NCBI GenBank assembly: GCA_031553075.1
Contig: JAVBLX010000110.1
Coordinates: 29,746-93,745 of the forward strand
Length of the DNA stretch: 64,000 nucleotides
Source of the DNA: DIGJ01 sp031553075
GTDB taxonomy: Bacteria > Bacillota > Clostridia > Lachnospirales > Lachnospiraceae
Direction: 5' to 3'
Below are positions 17,618 to 27,260 of the stretch, piece after piece; within the stretch, counting starts at the first letter, position 1, and every line of letters begins with the position of its first letter. The position numbers and the translations under genes were made by a program. Under the pieces are notes generated by a model. It worked only from the letters and a program-made list of their open reading frames with translations. It was not told the origin of the DNA and made no database searches.

Positions 17618-20002
17618 ATGAAAGAAATCTATCAGATTAAGGCAAACTCAGTGGCAGCAGAGGAAAACATCGTATTGGGTGACAAATACCGGATTACCGT
17701 ACTAACAGAAGGCTTAATCCGGCTTGAGTATAGTGAAGACAATGCTTTTGAAGATCGGAAGACCCAAATCGTGTTTGAACGGGACTTTGAGCCTGTAAAC
17801 TATAAAATAATACGAAAAGAAGAAGGAATTGAAATTATTACTTCAAAAATTCATTTATATTACAATGAAAAGGAGTTTTCCCGAGACGGCTTAAGTATCC
17901 ATGTCTTTGGCAGTCTACTGTCGAAACAGATTTGGTGCTATTCCGAACCGATCCGTGATTTGAAAGGAACCGCCAGAACACTGGATGAGGCGGATGGGCA
18001 GATTCCGTTGGAAAATGGTCTTGTTTCAAGATATGGATATTCTCTTTTAGATGACAGCGGTTCCATCGTTCTGTCAGAAGATGGGTGGGTCGAACCTAGG
18101 AAAGAGGGGATTAAGGATCTTTATTTTTGGGGTTATGGGCATGATTACAAAGCTTGCTTAAAGGACTTTTACAAGCTCTGTGGGAAAATCCCCATGCTGC
18201 CCAGATTTGCCATGGGAAACTGGTGGAGCCGTTATTATAAATACACGGAAGAAAGCTACAATAAACTGATGGACCAGTTTGAGGAGCACAAGCTGCCGTT
18301 TACCGTTGCCGTAATTGATATGGACTGGCACTTAGTGGACATTGATCCGAAATACGGAACCGGCTGGAGCGGCTATACCTGGAATGAAGAATTTTTCCCA
18401 GACCCGGAACGCTTTTTGAAGGGCCTGAAAAAACGGGGAATGCACACCACTTTAAATGTTCATCCGGCAGATGGCATCCGGGCATTTGAAAAGCCTTATC
18501 GTAAGATGGCAGAAGCGATGGGAGTCAATCATGAAGAAGGAGAAGCGGTTCTTTTTGATGCCTCCAATCCAAAATTTATGGAGGAATACTTCCGGTGCAT
18601 CCACCATCCTCTGGAGGAGCAAGGGGTAGATTTCTGGTGGGTTGACTGGCAGCAGGGCAGTAATAGTAAAATGAAAGGATTAGACCCCTTGTGGATTCTC
18701 AATCATTTTCATTTCTTAGATAATAAAAAGGATGGAAAACGGCCATTGACCTTTTCCCGTTATGCAGGTCCTGGAAGTCACCGTTATTCCGTTGGTTTTT
18801 CCGGAGATTCGATTACAACCTGGGAATCCCTTGATTTTCAGCCTTATTTTACGGCGAATGCTGCCAATATCGGATATGGCTGGTGGAGTCATGACATAGG
18901 CGGGCATATGTATGGATATCAGGACAATGAAATGGTGGGCAGATGGACCTGGCTTGGTGTTTTCTCACCAATTATGCGCCTTCACAGCTCCAACAATATT
19001 TTCAGCGGAAAGGAACCATGGCGTTTTGGAAGAGAAACCGAAGCCGTTATGGGAGAAGCTCTGCGGCTGCGTCATCGGATGATTCCTTATCTGTATACCA
19101 TGAACCATCGCTGCTATGCGGAGGACTTGCCAATTGTACTTCCTATGTATTATGAATATCCGGAAGAAAATCGGGCTTATGAGGTTCCCAATCAATATTA
19201 TTTTGGCAGTGATTTGTTGGTAATGCCCATCACATCCAAGGCAATTCCAAAATTAAACGTGGCAAAGGTCAAAGGATTTCTTCCAGAAGGCCGTTGGTAT
19301 GATATTTTTACCGGTTTTGTCTATCAGGGAGACCGGATGCTTTCCTTGTACCGGGATGTGAACAGTATACCAGTATTAGCAAAGGCAGGTTCCATATTGC
19401 CCATGACCGATGAGATTTTTGGAGCAGAGGCCACGAAGAACCCCAATTCCCTTCATTTATATGTGTATGGAGGGGCAGATGGAAGCTTTACGCTCTATGA
19501 AGATGACAATGAAACCTGCTGCTACGAGGATGGTAATTGTGTAAGGACTGGAATGATCTATGAAGATCAGAAAAGCTTTATCATTCAGCCAGCTGTTGGA
19601 AATATCCAGCTGATACCAGAAAAACGAGATTATTGCATAGAATTTGTGGGGTATCAAAAAGGTGCTGAGCTTGAAATAAGTGTGGACGGAACGCTTCTTT
19701 CAGAACAGGTATCATGGAGTTATGATGATGCCAAAAGGACTATTTTGGTAAGTGTGAATCATGTAATGGTTACCAGCGAGCTGAAAATCCAATTCTCAGA
19801 AGCGAAACTATACCTGGAGAATGATTTGGAACAACATATCTATCATTTCCTAAATCATGCGGAAATTGATTATAATTTAAAAGATGAGATTTATCAGCTT
19901 GTCACCCGGAAAAAAGACAAATCAGTGCTTCTTGGGAATGTGGTTGCATTGGGATTGGATTATGAATTGTTGGGAGTCCTGACCGAACTCATTACAGGAT
20001 AA
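17618..20002 (+). CDS. GH31 alpha-glycosidase
   Basis: 794 residues, cytoplasmic (no signal). GH31 retaining-glycosidase architecture: N-terminal beta-sandwich, TIM barrel with nucleophile D343 in WWVDWQQG and acid/base D397 in GFSGDSITTW, then C-terminal beta domains. The ATG at 17618 follows GAGGA by 8 bases; a TTG at 17612 is too close to that site. Likely an alpha-glucosidase or related alpha-xylosidase/isomaltosidase. The WVDWQQ form differs from the WxDMNE of classical family members, so specificity is open. The last ~90 residues after the DUF5110-like domain are unusually charged and helical. It ends at a bidirectional terminator facing the two-component genes. Confidence 0.9.
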   Translation: MKEIYQIKANSVAAEENIVLGDKYRITVLTEGLIRLEYSEDNAFEDRKTQIVFERDFEPVNYKIIRKEEGIEIITSKIHLYYNEKEFSRDGLSIHVFGSLLSKQIWCYSEPIRDLKGTARTLDEADGQIPLENGLVSRYGYSLLDDSGSIVLSEDGWVEPRKEGIKDLYFWGYGHDYKACLKDFYKLCGKIPMLPRFAMGNWWSRYYKYTEESYNKLMDQFEEHKLPFTVAVIDMDWHLVDIDPKYGTGWSGYTWNEEFFPDPERFLKGLKKRGMHTTLNVHPADGIRAFEKPYRKMAEAMGVNHEEGEAVLFDASNPKFMEEYFRCIHHPLEEQGVDFWWVDWQQGSNSKMKGLDPLWILNHFHFLDNKKDGKRPLTFSRYAGPGSHRYSVGFSGDSITTWESLDFQPYFTANAANIGYGWWSHDIGGHMYGYQDNEMVGRWTWLGVFSPIMRLHSSNNIFSGKEPWRFGRETEAVMGEALRLRHRMIPYLYTMNHRCYAEDLPIVLPMYYEYPEENRAYEVPNQYYFGSDLLVMPITSKAIPKLNVAKVKGFLPEGRWYDIFTGFVYQGDRMLSLYRDVNSIPVLAKAGSILPMTDEIFGAEATKNPNSLHLYVYGGADGSFTLYEDDNETCCYEDGNCVRTGMIYEDQKSFIIQPAVGNIQLIPEKRDYCIEFVGYQKGAELEISVDGTLLSEQVSWSYDDAKRTILVSVNHVMVTSELKIQFSEAKLYLENDLEQHIYHFLNHAEIDYNLKDEIYQLVTRKKDKSVLLGNVVALGLDYELLGVLTELITG

Positions 20003-20003
20003 C

Positions 20004-20066
20004 AAAAAGCCATAGCTGCTTAAGGGATATCATATCATCATATCACCCAGTCAGCTATGGCTTTTA
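20004..20066. terminator. Bidirectional terminator between GH31 and AraC response regulator
   Basis: AAAAGCCATAGCTG and CAGCTATGGCTTTT form a 14-bp stem around a loop that itself contains ATATCATATCATCATATCAC repeats. It has A and T runs on the two sides and separates convergent genes. Confidence 0.85.
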
Positions 20067-20093
20067 TTTATGGCTTTATATTTAGCGATATTA

Positions 20094-21647
20094 TTACATA
20101 TTTACTGAATTCTTATAGTCACTGGGGGTAATCCCAGTGACCTTTTTAAATATTTTATAAAAATATTTTTCATCCCGAAATCCTACCATTTCAGCCACTT
20201 CGTAAATCTTAATGCCAGGATCTCTAAGAAATCGTTTGGCGTTTTGAATTCGCACATCCTGAAGATAATTGACAAATCCAATGCCAGTTGTTTTCTTAAA
20301 GAGTGAGCTGAAATAGCTGTCATTCATGGAAACAAAATTAGAAATATATACCAGTGTAATATCTTTTGCGTAATATTTCTGAACATAGTTGATTGCCTGG
20401 GTTACGGCAGCGCTTTTTAAGTCATGGCCGGAGTTATTTTTCTCAAGACCAAGCATCTGCTCCACCACCGTATCGGAAAAATCGGCAAAGGTCTCGGCAG
20501 CGCTTAAAAAGAATTCAATGGACTCATCCAGTTCCATGCGGCTTCTTCTGGTTCCTTTTTCAATCATTCGGGTGGAAAAAAGATAATAAACAAGTGCTTT
20601 GATATTTAAGCCAATCCACTCGGCGGTTACCTCAGAGGTTTCAAGGAGCTTAAGAAAAAACTCTTTGATGAGAGGAGCAGCCTCCCCATTTCCTTTGTTG
20701 AGTGCCATAAGTATTTTTTCCCCCACTTGGGAAGAAAAAACCGTACCTGAACCGGTATATTGGAAATCATGGTAAAAGAAGCACTTGGTATCAAAATAGA
20801 ATAAACGATTATCCAAGGCACTCCTTGACTGCTTTAATAACAAGGGTAGGAGTTCAGGAGAATCCACTGCTGCACTGATGCCCATAGGAAGAGAACTCGC
20901 CTGATTTTGATAATCCGCTAAAAATTCTTCTAAGCCTTCATAAGGATAAGCAGGCAGGTTTAGTAAATAAAAGACATATCCATATTCGGAGGTAAAACGG
21001 AATAAGTGCGGGCAGGTCTGCTTTAACCTTTCTTCTACTTGGACAAGAGACGCTTCAAAGGAATCCGGTTCCGACAAACGAATTGCCCGAAAACCAAGCA
21101 AAAGAAAATACTTACCGTAAAACTCAATGCCCAGATCCGCTATTTCAGAAAGGGTTTGCTTGGGGGAGAGTTTTCCGTTTAATATTTTCCAAAGCAGGGA
21201 ATTTTGTAAATGGGAAACTTCGGTAGCAAAATTTGACAGGGTCTGATTTAATTTCTGCCGCTCTGATTCTTGTTCTTTCATCCGCTCCATGATTTGCCGG
21301 AGGATTTCGGCTAATTGATCTTTTTTTATGGGTTTTAAAAGATATTCCGTGACACCCAGTGTGATTGCTTTTTTGGCATATTCAAATTCAGAATATCCGC
21401 TTAAAATGACAAATTCAGCATTGGGAAGAAGGGTCTTTAGATTTTCAATCAATTCCAGACCATCCATAAGCGGCATCCGAATATCCGTAATAACAATATG
21501 GGGAGGTGAACTTCTGGCGGCCTCAATGGCTTCCAGGCCATTGCCGGCTTCCTGGATGTTTAGTGGGCCTAAGTCCAGTTTTTCAATTATATGGCGTAAT
21601 CCATTTCGGATAATATCTTCATCTTCAACAAGGAGTAGCTGGTACAT
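20094..21647 (-). CDS. AraC-type response regulator (YesN-like)
   Basis: 517 residues: N-terminal receiver with acidic VEDED, phospho-acceptor D55 (VITDIRMPL) and Lys in LLKPI; a long central region of no named fold; and a C-terminal AraC helix-turn-helix pair (~415-515, ending FYKIFKKVTGITPSDYK). Pairs with the YesM-type kinase encoded just upstream, with only ~42 bases between them. Such pairs activate adjacent carbohydrate ABC importers; the divergent importer operon at 23633 is the expected target. Confidence 0.93.
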   Translation of the reverse strand: MYQLLLVEDEDIIRNGLRHIIEKLDLGPLNIQEAGNGLEAIEAARSSPPHIVITDIRMPLMDGLELIENLKTLLPNAEFVILSGYSEFEYAKKAITLGVTEYLLKPIKKDQLAEILRQIMERMKEQESERQKLNQTLSNFATEVSHLQNSLLWKILNGKLSPKQTLSEIADLGIEFYGKYFLLLGFRAIRLSEPDSFEASLVQVEERLKQTCPHLFRFTSEYGYVFYLLNLPAYPYEGLEEFLADYQNQASSLPMGISAAVDSPELLPLLLKQSRSALDNRLFYFDTKCFFYHDFQYTGSGTVFSSQVGEKILMALNKGNGEAAPLIKEFFLKLLETSEVTAEWIGLNIKALVYYLFSTRMIEKGTRRSRMELDESIEFFLSAAETFADFSDTVVEQMLGLEKNNSGHDLKSAAVTQAINYVQKYYAKDITLVYISNFVSMNDSYFSSLFKKTTGIGFVNYLQDVRIQNAKRFLRDPGIKIYEVAEMVGFRDEKYFYKIFKKVTGITPSDYKNSVNM

Positions 21648-21689
21648 AGGAGATTCCTTTCCTGAAAAGAATAAGTAAGGGTCTTTTGG

Positions 21690-23471
21690 TTATTTTGGAA
21701 TATGAAAGCGAATCTGGAAACCTTCCTCTTTGACCGAATCGATCAACAAGGCACTTTCCTGCCCAAAGTACAGGATTAAACGCTGATTTACATTGGTCAG
21801 CCCAATGCTTCGGCGGCGTTTTTCTTCTTTTTGAGAGCCATTCATCTTCTGGCGGATGATTTCCAATTCCTCCGGAGTAGCACCGATTCCATTATCACAT
21901 ACCGAAACAAGGAAACTGGAGGGCAATTCCTGAATGGATACCTCGATCTCAATCTTCGATCGGCTGTCATCCAGGCCATGGAGGATGTTGTTTTCAATCA
22001 AGGGCTGAAGAATTAGGTTAGGCATACAAATGGTAAGGAACTGGGGCGGGATGGAACAATGTAATGCAATGCGGTTATTATGAAGCAGGTTTTGGATATT
22101 CACATAATCTTCAATGATATTCAGCTCGTCCTGCAATGTGACCAAATGCTTGTCAATGGCAATATTGTACCGCATCAGATTGCCCAGCATGGCAATGCTG
22201 TCGGCAAGCTGATCCATATCTTCTAATTCTGCCATCATCCGAAACGTTTCCAAGGTATTAAAAAGAAAATGAGGATTAATCTGGGCGTGAAGAGCCATAA
22301 TTTCGGTTTCCTTTTGCCGCACCTCTGCTTTGTATACCGTATTAATCAAGTCATTGATTTTAATTGACATGGTATTCATGCTCCGGGCCAGGTCATCTAT
22401 TTCATCGTTGCCGGAGACGGGGATATGGACATCGAAATCTCCTTCCTGCATCTTGTGAACAGCCTTCTGCATCTTGTGTACTCTTCTTAACAGCAGAGTA
22501 GAGACGATATAGGAAAGTCCCAGCAGAAGCAAGGTCAGGGATATGACAATAAAGACAAATAGCCGGATTGTCTCCATGACAGGTTCATTCAGGGTTTTCA
22601 TGGGAACAATGGATAAAAGAGTGGCCTCAAGCTTGGGGATTCGTCTGGAACTCACAAAATAATTGGTGGTGGAAGTGCTGAACTGTCCGCTCATATGGGG
22701 TTCTGTGATGACAGCTAACAACTCTTCATTTTGAAGCAATTCCCGTTCTGACTCAGAGGACAGCATGTTTGTAATCTCTTCTCCGCTGTCTGAGAGACAA
22801 ATAATAACACCGTCTTCTGCAACTGGGGTGGTGTTCAGATTGGAAAACAGCTGCCGCGGTAAAATATCCACTTCAAGATAAGTAGGAGAAGTAAGGTTGG
22901 TTCCAAGAAGGGGATAATAGACAGAGAAAACCTTGTCGTGATACGGATTGGAATATAAAAAATGCCTGGAAGCATGAATGGGTTCATAAACATAATCTTC
23001 GGTGGCAGCCCTCTCCAGTACCTGCTTCATCCAGGGCTCATCTTTATAGGGTTCCAGTTGGATGAAGAATTCATTCTCCGGGATGGAATCATTGGGGGTA
23101 AAAAAACGAAAGCTGCCGATGTCCCTGGTACTGGCTTCCATCCAGGACATAAGGGGCATGACGGTATTATTTATGCTTTCCACAAGCTGGATATCACTAT
23201 AGTAGTTTGGTGTAAAAAAACGATTCAGAAGGCTGTTGGTGGAAAAAAAGTAAGTGGTATGCTCAATGGTTCTAAGCTGGGCATTGACTGCCGTTTCTTC
23301 CTGAAACATACGATTTTCAATGGAATGAATCAGATTGGTCTGGGCGGATGTTACGATACTATCATAAAGATATATCAATCCAATGGTATAGGGAATGGAT
23401 ATGACCAAGAGGTAACAAAGGATGATTTTAGTTTTATAATTAATACGACGAAATATATTCTTAACGATCAT
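21690..23471 (-). CDS. YesM-type sensor histidine kinase
   Basis: 593 residues. Membrane helices ~15-36 and ~302-328 flank a large extracytoplasmic sensor. HAMP follows at ~330-385, then a His_kinase domain with H401 in QINPHFLFNTLE and an HATPase domain containing PLIENNILHG and DNGIG. The start is placed at ATG 23471 with a purine-rich GGGG/AAGG region upstream; a GTG nine bases earlier is too close to that site. It is transcribed divergently from the ABC importer and followed by its AraC-type regulator. Likely senses an extracellular oligosaccharide or the loaded binding protein at 25507-27249. Confidence 0.92.
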   Translation of the reverse strand: MIVKNIFRRINYKTKIILCYLLVISIPYTIGLIYLYDSIVTSAQTNLIHSIENRMFQEETAVNAQLRTIEHTTYFFSTNSLLNRFFTPNYYSDIQLVESINNTVMPLMSWMEASTRDIGSFRFFTPNDSIPENEFFIQLEPYKDEPWMKQVLERAATEDYVYEPIHASRHFLYSNPYHDKVFSVYYPLLGTNLTSPTYLEVDILPRQLFSNLNTTPVAEDGVIICLSDSGEEITNMLSSESERELLQNEELLAVITEPHMSGQFSTSTTNYFVSSRRIPKLEATLLSIVPMKTLNEPVMETIRLFVFIVISLTLLLLGLSYIVSTLLLRRVHKMQKAVHKMQEGDFDVHIPVSGNDEIDDLARSMNTMSIKINDLINTVYKAEVRQKETEIMALHAQINPHFLFNTLETFRMMAELEDMDQLADSIAMLGNLMRYNIAIDKHLVTLQDELNIIEDYVNIQNLLHNNRIALHCSIPPQFLTICMPNLILQPLIENNILHGLDDSRSKIEIEVSIQELPSSFLVSVCDNGIGATPEELEIIRQKMNGSQKEEKRRRSIGLTNVNQRLILYFGQESALLIDSVKEEGFQIRFHIPK

Positions 23472-23526
23472 AATCCCCACGTCCTTTCAAAACAAAAAAT
23501 TGTCCAGTAAATCTAAGGATTGTTTA

Positions 23527-23555
23527 CTGACTTGATAAATGCCAGGAATTATAAT
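23527..23555 (+). promoter_or_regulatory. Promoter of the carbohydrate ABC importer operon
   Basis: CTGACT (23527-23532), a 17-base spacer and a perfect TATAAT (23550-23555), about 75 bases before the first permease. The weak -35 fits a promoter needing activation by the AraC-type regulator encoded divergently. Confidence 0.6.
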
Positions 23556-23632
23556 GATACTATAGATGGGCGACATAAAAAAGTAGTTAAAGTATAGCCC
23601 ATTTCACCTGAATTTGCAAGGAGGTATTTTTA

Positions 23633-24559
23633 ATGAAAAAAGGACGTTGGGCAAAGTTCAAACAGCAGTGGAGGCTTCAGGTCATGGTGATTCCGGCGAT
23701 GTTGTTTTTCTTTATCTTTTCCTACATTCCGTTGTCGGGATTATTCAATGCTTTTCTGGATTACTCATTAACCGATGGCTTTTATGGACATTCCTTTGCG
23801 GGATTTACTTACTTTAAGGAACTTTTCGCAGAACCGGATTTCTTCCTGGCCATGAAAAACACCATGGGAATGAGCTTGCTGAAGTTTGGCTTTACCTTTT
23901 TCTCACCACTATTACTGGCTTTGATCTTAAATGAACTGCCATTTCTGCGGTTGAAAAAACTGACCCAGACAGGAAGCTATTTGCCCCACTTTTTTTCCTA
24001 CGTTATTGTGGCAACCTTATGGATGATTTTTCTGGATCCCAAAGGAATCATTAATGAACTGCTGCTGAACTTTGGAATCATATCAACTCCCATTGAGTTT
24101 TTGGCAGACAGCAAATGGTTCTGGTGGATTGGAACCATGATTGACTGTTGGCAGGAAAGCGGCTGGAATGCTATTATTTATTTAGCAGCAATTTCCGGAA
24201 TCAGTCAGGATCTTTACGAAGCAGCATCGGTGGATGGTGCCGGAAGATTTAAAAAGATGTGGAGCATCACCCTTCCTTCCATATCCTGGACAGCTGGCAT
24301 TCTGTTTATTATGAATTTTGGTAATTTACTAAACGGTGGACCGGTGGGTTCTAACTTTAATCAATCCTACCTGTTGGGAAATGCGTTTAACCGGGAGACT
24401 TCTTATGTCATTCAGAATTTTATTGTCAATAGCGGTTTGAATCAATTGAGATTTTCCTTTGCTTCAGCAGCAAACTTAATTTTGGCAACACTATCGGTTG
24501 GCTTGTTAGTATCTGCGAATTGGGGTTCTAAGAAAATTTTCGGGAAAGGGGTATTCTGA
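23633..24559 (+). CDS. Carbohydrate ABC transporter permease (LplB-type)
   Basis: 308 residues with six predicted membrane helices and the cytoplasmic EAA loop EAASVDGAGRFKKMWSITLP, typical of CUT1 importers of the LplB/YtcP class. CAAGGAGG precedes the ATG. It starts the operon permease-permease-binding protein-glycosidase-LacL-LacM, and its stop overlaps the next ATG (TGATG). No ATPase gene is in the operon, as is usual for CUT1 systems that share an MsmK-like ATPase encoded elsewhere. Confidence 0.92.
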   Translation: MKKGRWAKFKQQWRLQVMVIPAMLFFFIFSYIPLSGLFNAFLDYSLTDGFYGHSFAGFTYFKELFAEPDFFLAMKNTMGMSLLKFGFTFFSPLLLALILNELPFLRLKKLTQTGSYLPHFFSYVIVATLWMIFLDPKGIINELLLNFGIISTPIEFLADSKWFWWIGTMIDCWQESGWNAIIYLAAISGISQDLYEAASVDGAGRFKKMWSITLPSISWTAGILFIMNFGNLLNGGPVGSNFNQSYLLGNAFNRETSYVIQNFIVNSGLNQLRFSFASAANLILATLSVGLLVSANWGSKKIFGKGVF

Positions 24560-25461
24560 TGATGCGAGCAGCAACAAAGAAACGACAATCAAAAGAGGAC
24601 AGAATTATCAATACCATCAGTGTAATACTGGCAGTGATTATTTTGATTCTCACGGTTTATCCAATATTTTACTGTTTGATCTTATCCTTTAATGATGGAA
24701 TGGATGCGGCAAAAGGCGGAATCTATCTCTGGCCCAGAAAATTCACACTGGAGAATTATAAAATGGTGTTTCAGAACCAATCCATTTACTGGGCGTTTTT
24801 CATGACAATATTGCGGACGGTAGTTGGTACCGGAGTTGCGATTGTTTGTCTGGCAATGGCGGCCTATGCTCTTTCCCGAAGGGGATTGGTATTCCGTAAG
24901 TTTTATATGGCATTTGGTATTGTCACACTGTATTTTTCCGCAAGTGCGGTACATTCTTATTTACTGTACCGTCAGCTTCATATATTGGACAGCTTTTGGG
25001 TATACATACTGCCTAATATCTATCAGTTTTACTATATTGTGTTATTTATTTCATTTTTTCAAGAGCTTCCGCAAGCCCTTATCGATTCAGCCAAGGTAGA
25101 CGGAGCTAACGATTTTACGGTGTTTTTCCGTATTATCCTTCCTATGTCAAAGCCGGTAATAGCGACCGTTTGCCTGTTTGTCGGAGTTTGGCACTGGAAT
25201 GACTGGTTTCACCCGGCGTTCTTTGTTAACAACGAACAACTGATGACACTGCCGGCAGTTTTAATGCGTGCCATGTCCCTGACAGAGGCCCAGCAGACCT
25301 TGCAGAAATTTATCTCTACATCCGTAGGGCAAAGCTCCATAACCATGGAATCCGTAAGGTATGCAATGTTAATTGTTTCCGTTGCCCCAATTACCATCCT
25401 GTATCCTTTTGTACAGAAGTATTTTGTAAAAGGAATGATGCTTGGAGCAGTGAAAGAATAG
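24559..25461 (+). CDS. Carbohydrate ABC transporter permease (YtcP-type)
   Basis: 300 residues, six membrane helices and the EAA-loop sequence DSAKVDGANDFTVFFRIILP. It overlaps the first permease by one base and forms the second half of the channel. The C-terminal FVKGMMLGAVKE ending is characteristic of this subfamily. Confidence 0.92.
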   Translation: MMRAATKKRQSKEDRIINTISVILAVIILILTVYPIFYCLILSFNDGMDAAKGGIYLWPRKFTLENYKMVFQNQSIYWAFFMTILRTVVGTGVAIVCLAMAAYALSRRGLVFRKFYMAFGIVTLYFSASAVHSYLLYRQLHILDSFWVYILPNIYQFYYIVLFISFFQELPQALIDSAKVDGANDFTVFFRIILPMSKPVIATVCLFVGVWHWNDWFHPAFFVNNEQLMTLPAVLMRAMSLTEAQQTLQKFISTSVGQSSITMESVRYAMLIVSVAPITILYPFVQKYFVKGMMLGAVKE

Positions 25462-25506
25462 ATAAGCTAATTATTATAATTTTAATTTTTAAATGGAGGA
25501 AAAGAC

Positions 25507-27249
25507 ATGAAAAAAAATTGGAACAGTATCATGCGCAAAGGAACCGTGCTCTTATTGGCATTGTCAATGACCGCCGGAGCGCTCACCGGATGTGGGAATA
25601 GCAGCAATAAAGAGCAGACGGAAACAAAGACCGAGGATGGAGCCGTACAGGGAACCGAAACAAAAAGCACACCGGCTTCGGATTTAAGTAAGATTCCAGT
25701 TAGCTGGGATGAAATCGGGTGGAAAGCAGATCCGGAAAATCTGGAATGGAAAGAAGACACTTCACCAGTTGAATTAAGCTACTATGTGAATTTTTCCTGG
25801 TTCGGTTTAAACTGGGAGGATGATACCGCAAAAAGAGTAACAGAAAAAACAGGCGTTGATTTGGAGTTTACCAAGCCAGTTGTAGATGATAATCAGAAAT
25901 TAAATATGATGATTGCCGGAAACCAGCTGCCGGATATCCTTACCCTGGATCGGAATGACCCGGCCATCCAAACCATGATTGATGCTGGAATGTTATGGTC
26001 AATGGATGAACTGATTGATCAGTATGCCCCTTTGATGAGAGAAATCCTGCCGGAAGAAATTATGTCAAATTATAAATCCGATGATGGAAAAACATATCAG
26101 TTTACTACCTGGGTACAGGGAAAAGAATGGCAGGAAGCTGCCCGCAAATACAATCAATTGGTTGGAACCAACCAGCCGATGTGGAGTATCCGCAAGGATT
26201 TCTATGAAGAAATCGGAAGTCCGGAAATAAAGACAACCGAAGATTTCATTAATGCCTTGGAGCAGATTAAAGAAAAGCATCCTGACAAGATTGGATTCTA
26301 TCCGGCCGATGGATCCATGTCTTCTGACTATTTTGCAAGCCATGCAGATTTTAATAACGTGGGTGTACAGTTGGGATTAAACGGGGACAAACTGTTAATT
26401 GATGGTAAGATTCAGTGGGCAGCCAGAGATCCAAAATTTCTGGAAACCGTTGAATTTATGAACACAATGTACAAAAAAGGGTTATTGACCAAAGATCCAT
26501 TTATTGATTCAAAAGATGTGGCAAAAGCCAAGATTGAAAAAGGTGATGTGATTTCCTATTCATGGACCGTTTCTGATGGCGAAAAGGTACCTGGTGATAA
26601 TCCAAATACCAGCTATATGATACTTCCTCCACTTGATACCTATGAACAGACCAGAACTGGTGCCGGCTGGCTGGCAACTGTGATTACCAAGAACTGCAAG
26701 GACCCAGAGCGGGCAATCCGTTTCCTGGAATACATGGCAAGCGCAGAAGGACATCAGGACGTTTCCTGGGGAATCTATGGTGACAGCTACAGTGGTGATG
26801 TTGTTGCCGGAGCACATTGGGAATTAAAAGATGGAAAGCCAACGATGATACCAGAATATGTAACCGATAAAAAAGCAGACTGGGGCGGTGTTGCATCCAA
26901 AAACGGTCTGGGGGAATACTGGATTGCATGTAACGAGCTTTTATGGAACCTTCCATGGTGGGATACTTCCGATGAAAAGATGGCGACCTATAATGAAATG
27001 TTTGGACCAAAGGTAGTATATAAGCCAGAATTAGAAATCAGCGATCCCGATCCTGCCAGTGCAGAAGGAATTATCAAACAGAAGGCAGGAAGTCTTTTAC
27101 AGCAATATTCGGTTAAGATGATTTTCGCCGATAATCCGGCAGCGGAATACAATAATTTTATCAAAGACATTGACAATTTGGGAATGAACAAGGTAGAAGA
27201 CTATTGGAATGGAATTTATACTGAAAAACAAAATAATAAAGAAAAATAG
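25507..27249 (+). CDS. Extracellular sugar-binding lipoprotein of the ABC importer
   Basis: 580 residues with a lipoprotein signal (hydrophobic helix then LTGC, Cys at ~28) followed by a Thr/Glu/Lys-rich linker. It belongs to the large LplA-like solute-binding protein family that pairs with LplB/YtcP permeases. TGGAGG precedes the ATG. Substrate is likely a beta-galactoside or galactose-containing glycan, because a beta-galactosidase pair ends the operon. That is inference from context. Confidence 0.9.
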   Translation: MKKNWNSIMRKGTVLLLALSMTAGALTGCGNSSNKEQTETKTEDGAVQGTETKSTPASDLSKIPVSWDEIGWKADPENLEWKEDTSPVELSYYVNFSWFGLNWEDDTAKRVTEKTGVDLEFTKPVVDDNQKLNMMIAGNQLPDILTLDRNDPAIQTMIDAGMLWSMDELIDQYAPLMREILPEEIMSNYKSDDGKTYQFTTWVQGKEWQEAARKYNQLVGTNQPMWSIRKDFYEEIGSPEIKTTEDFINALEQIKEKHPDKIGFYPADGSMSSDYFASHADFNNVGVQLGLNGDKLLIDGKIQWAARDPKFLETVEFMNTMYKKGLLTKDPFIDSKDVAKAKIEKGDVISYSWTVSDGEKVPGDNPNTSYMILPPLDTYEQTRTGAGWLATVITKNCKDPERAIRFLEYMASAEGHQDVSWGIYGDSYSGDVVAGAHWELKDGKPTMIPEYVTDKKADWGGVASKNGLGEYWIACNELLWNLPWWDTSDEKMATYNEMFGPKVVYKPELEISDPDPASAEGIIKQKAGSLLQQYSVKMIFADNPAAEYNNFIKDIDNLGMNKVEDYWNGIYTEKQNNKEK

Positions 27250-27260
27250 GATGAGAAAAA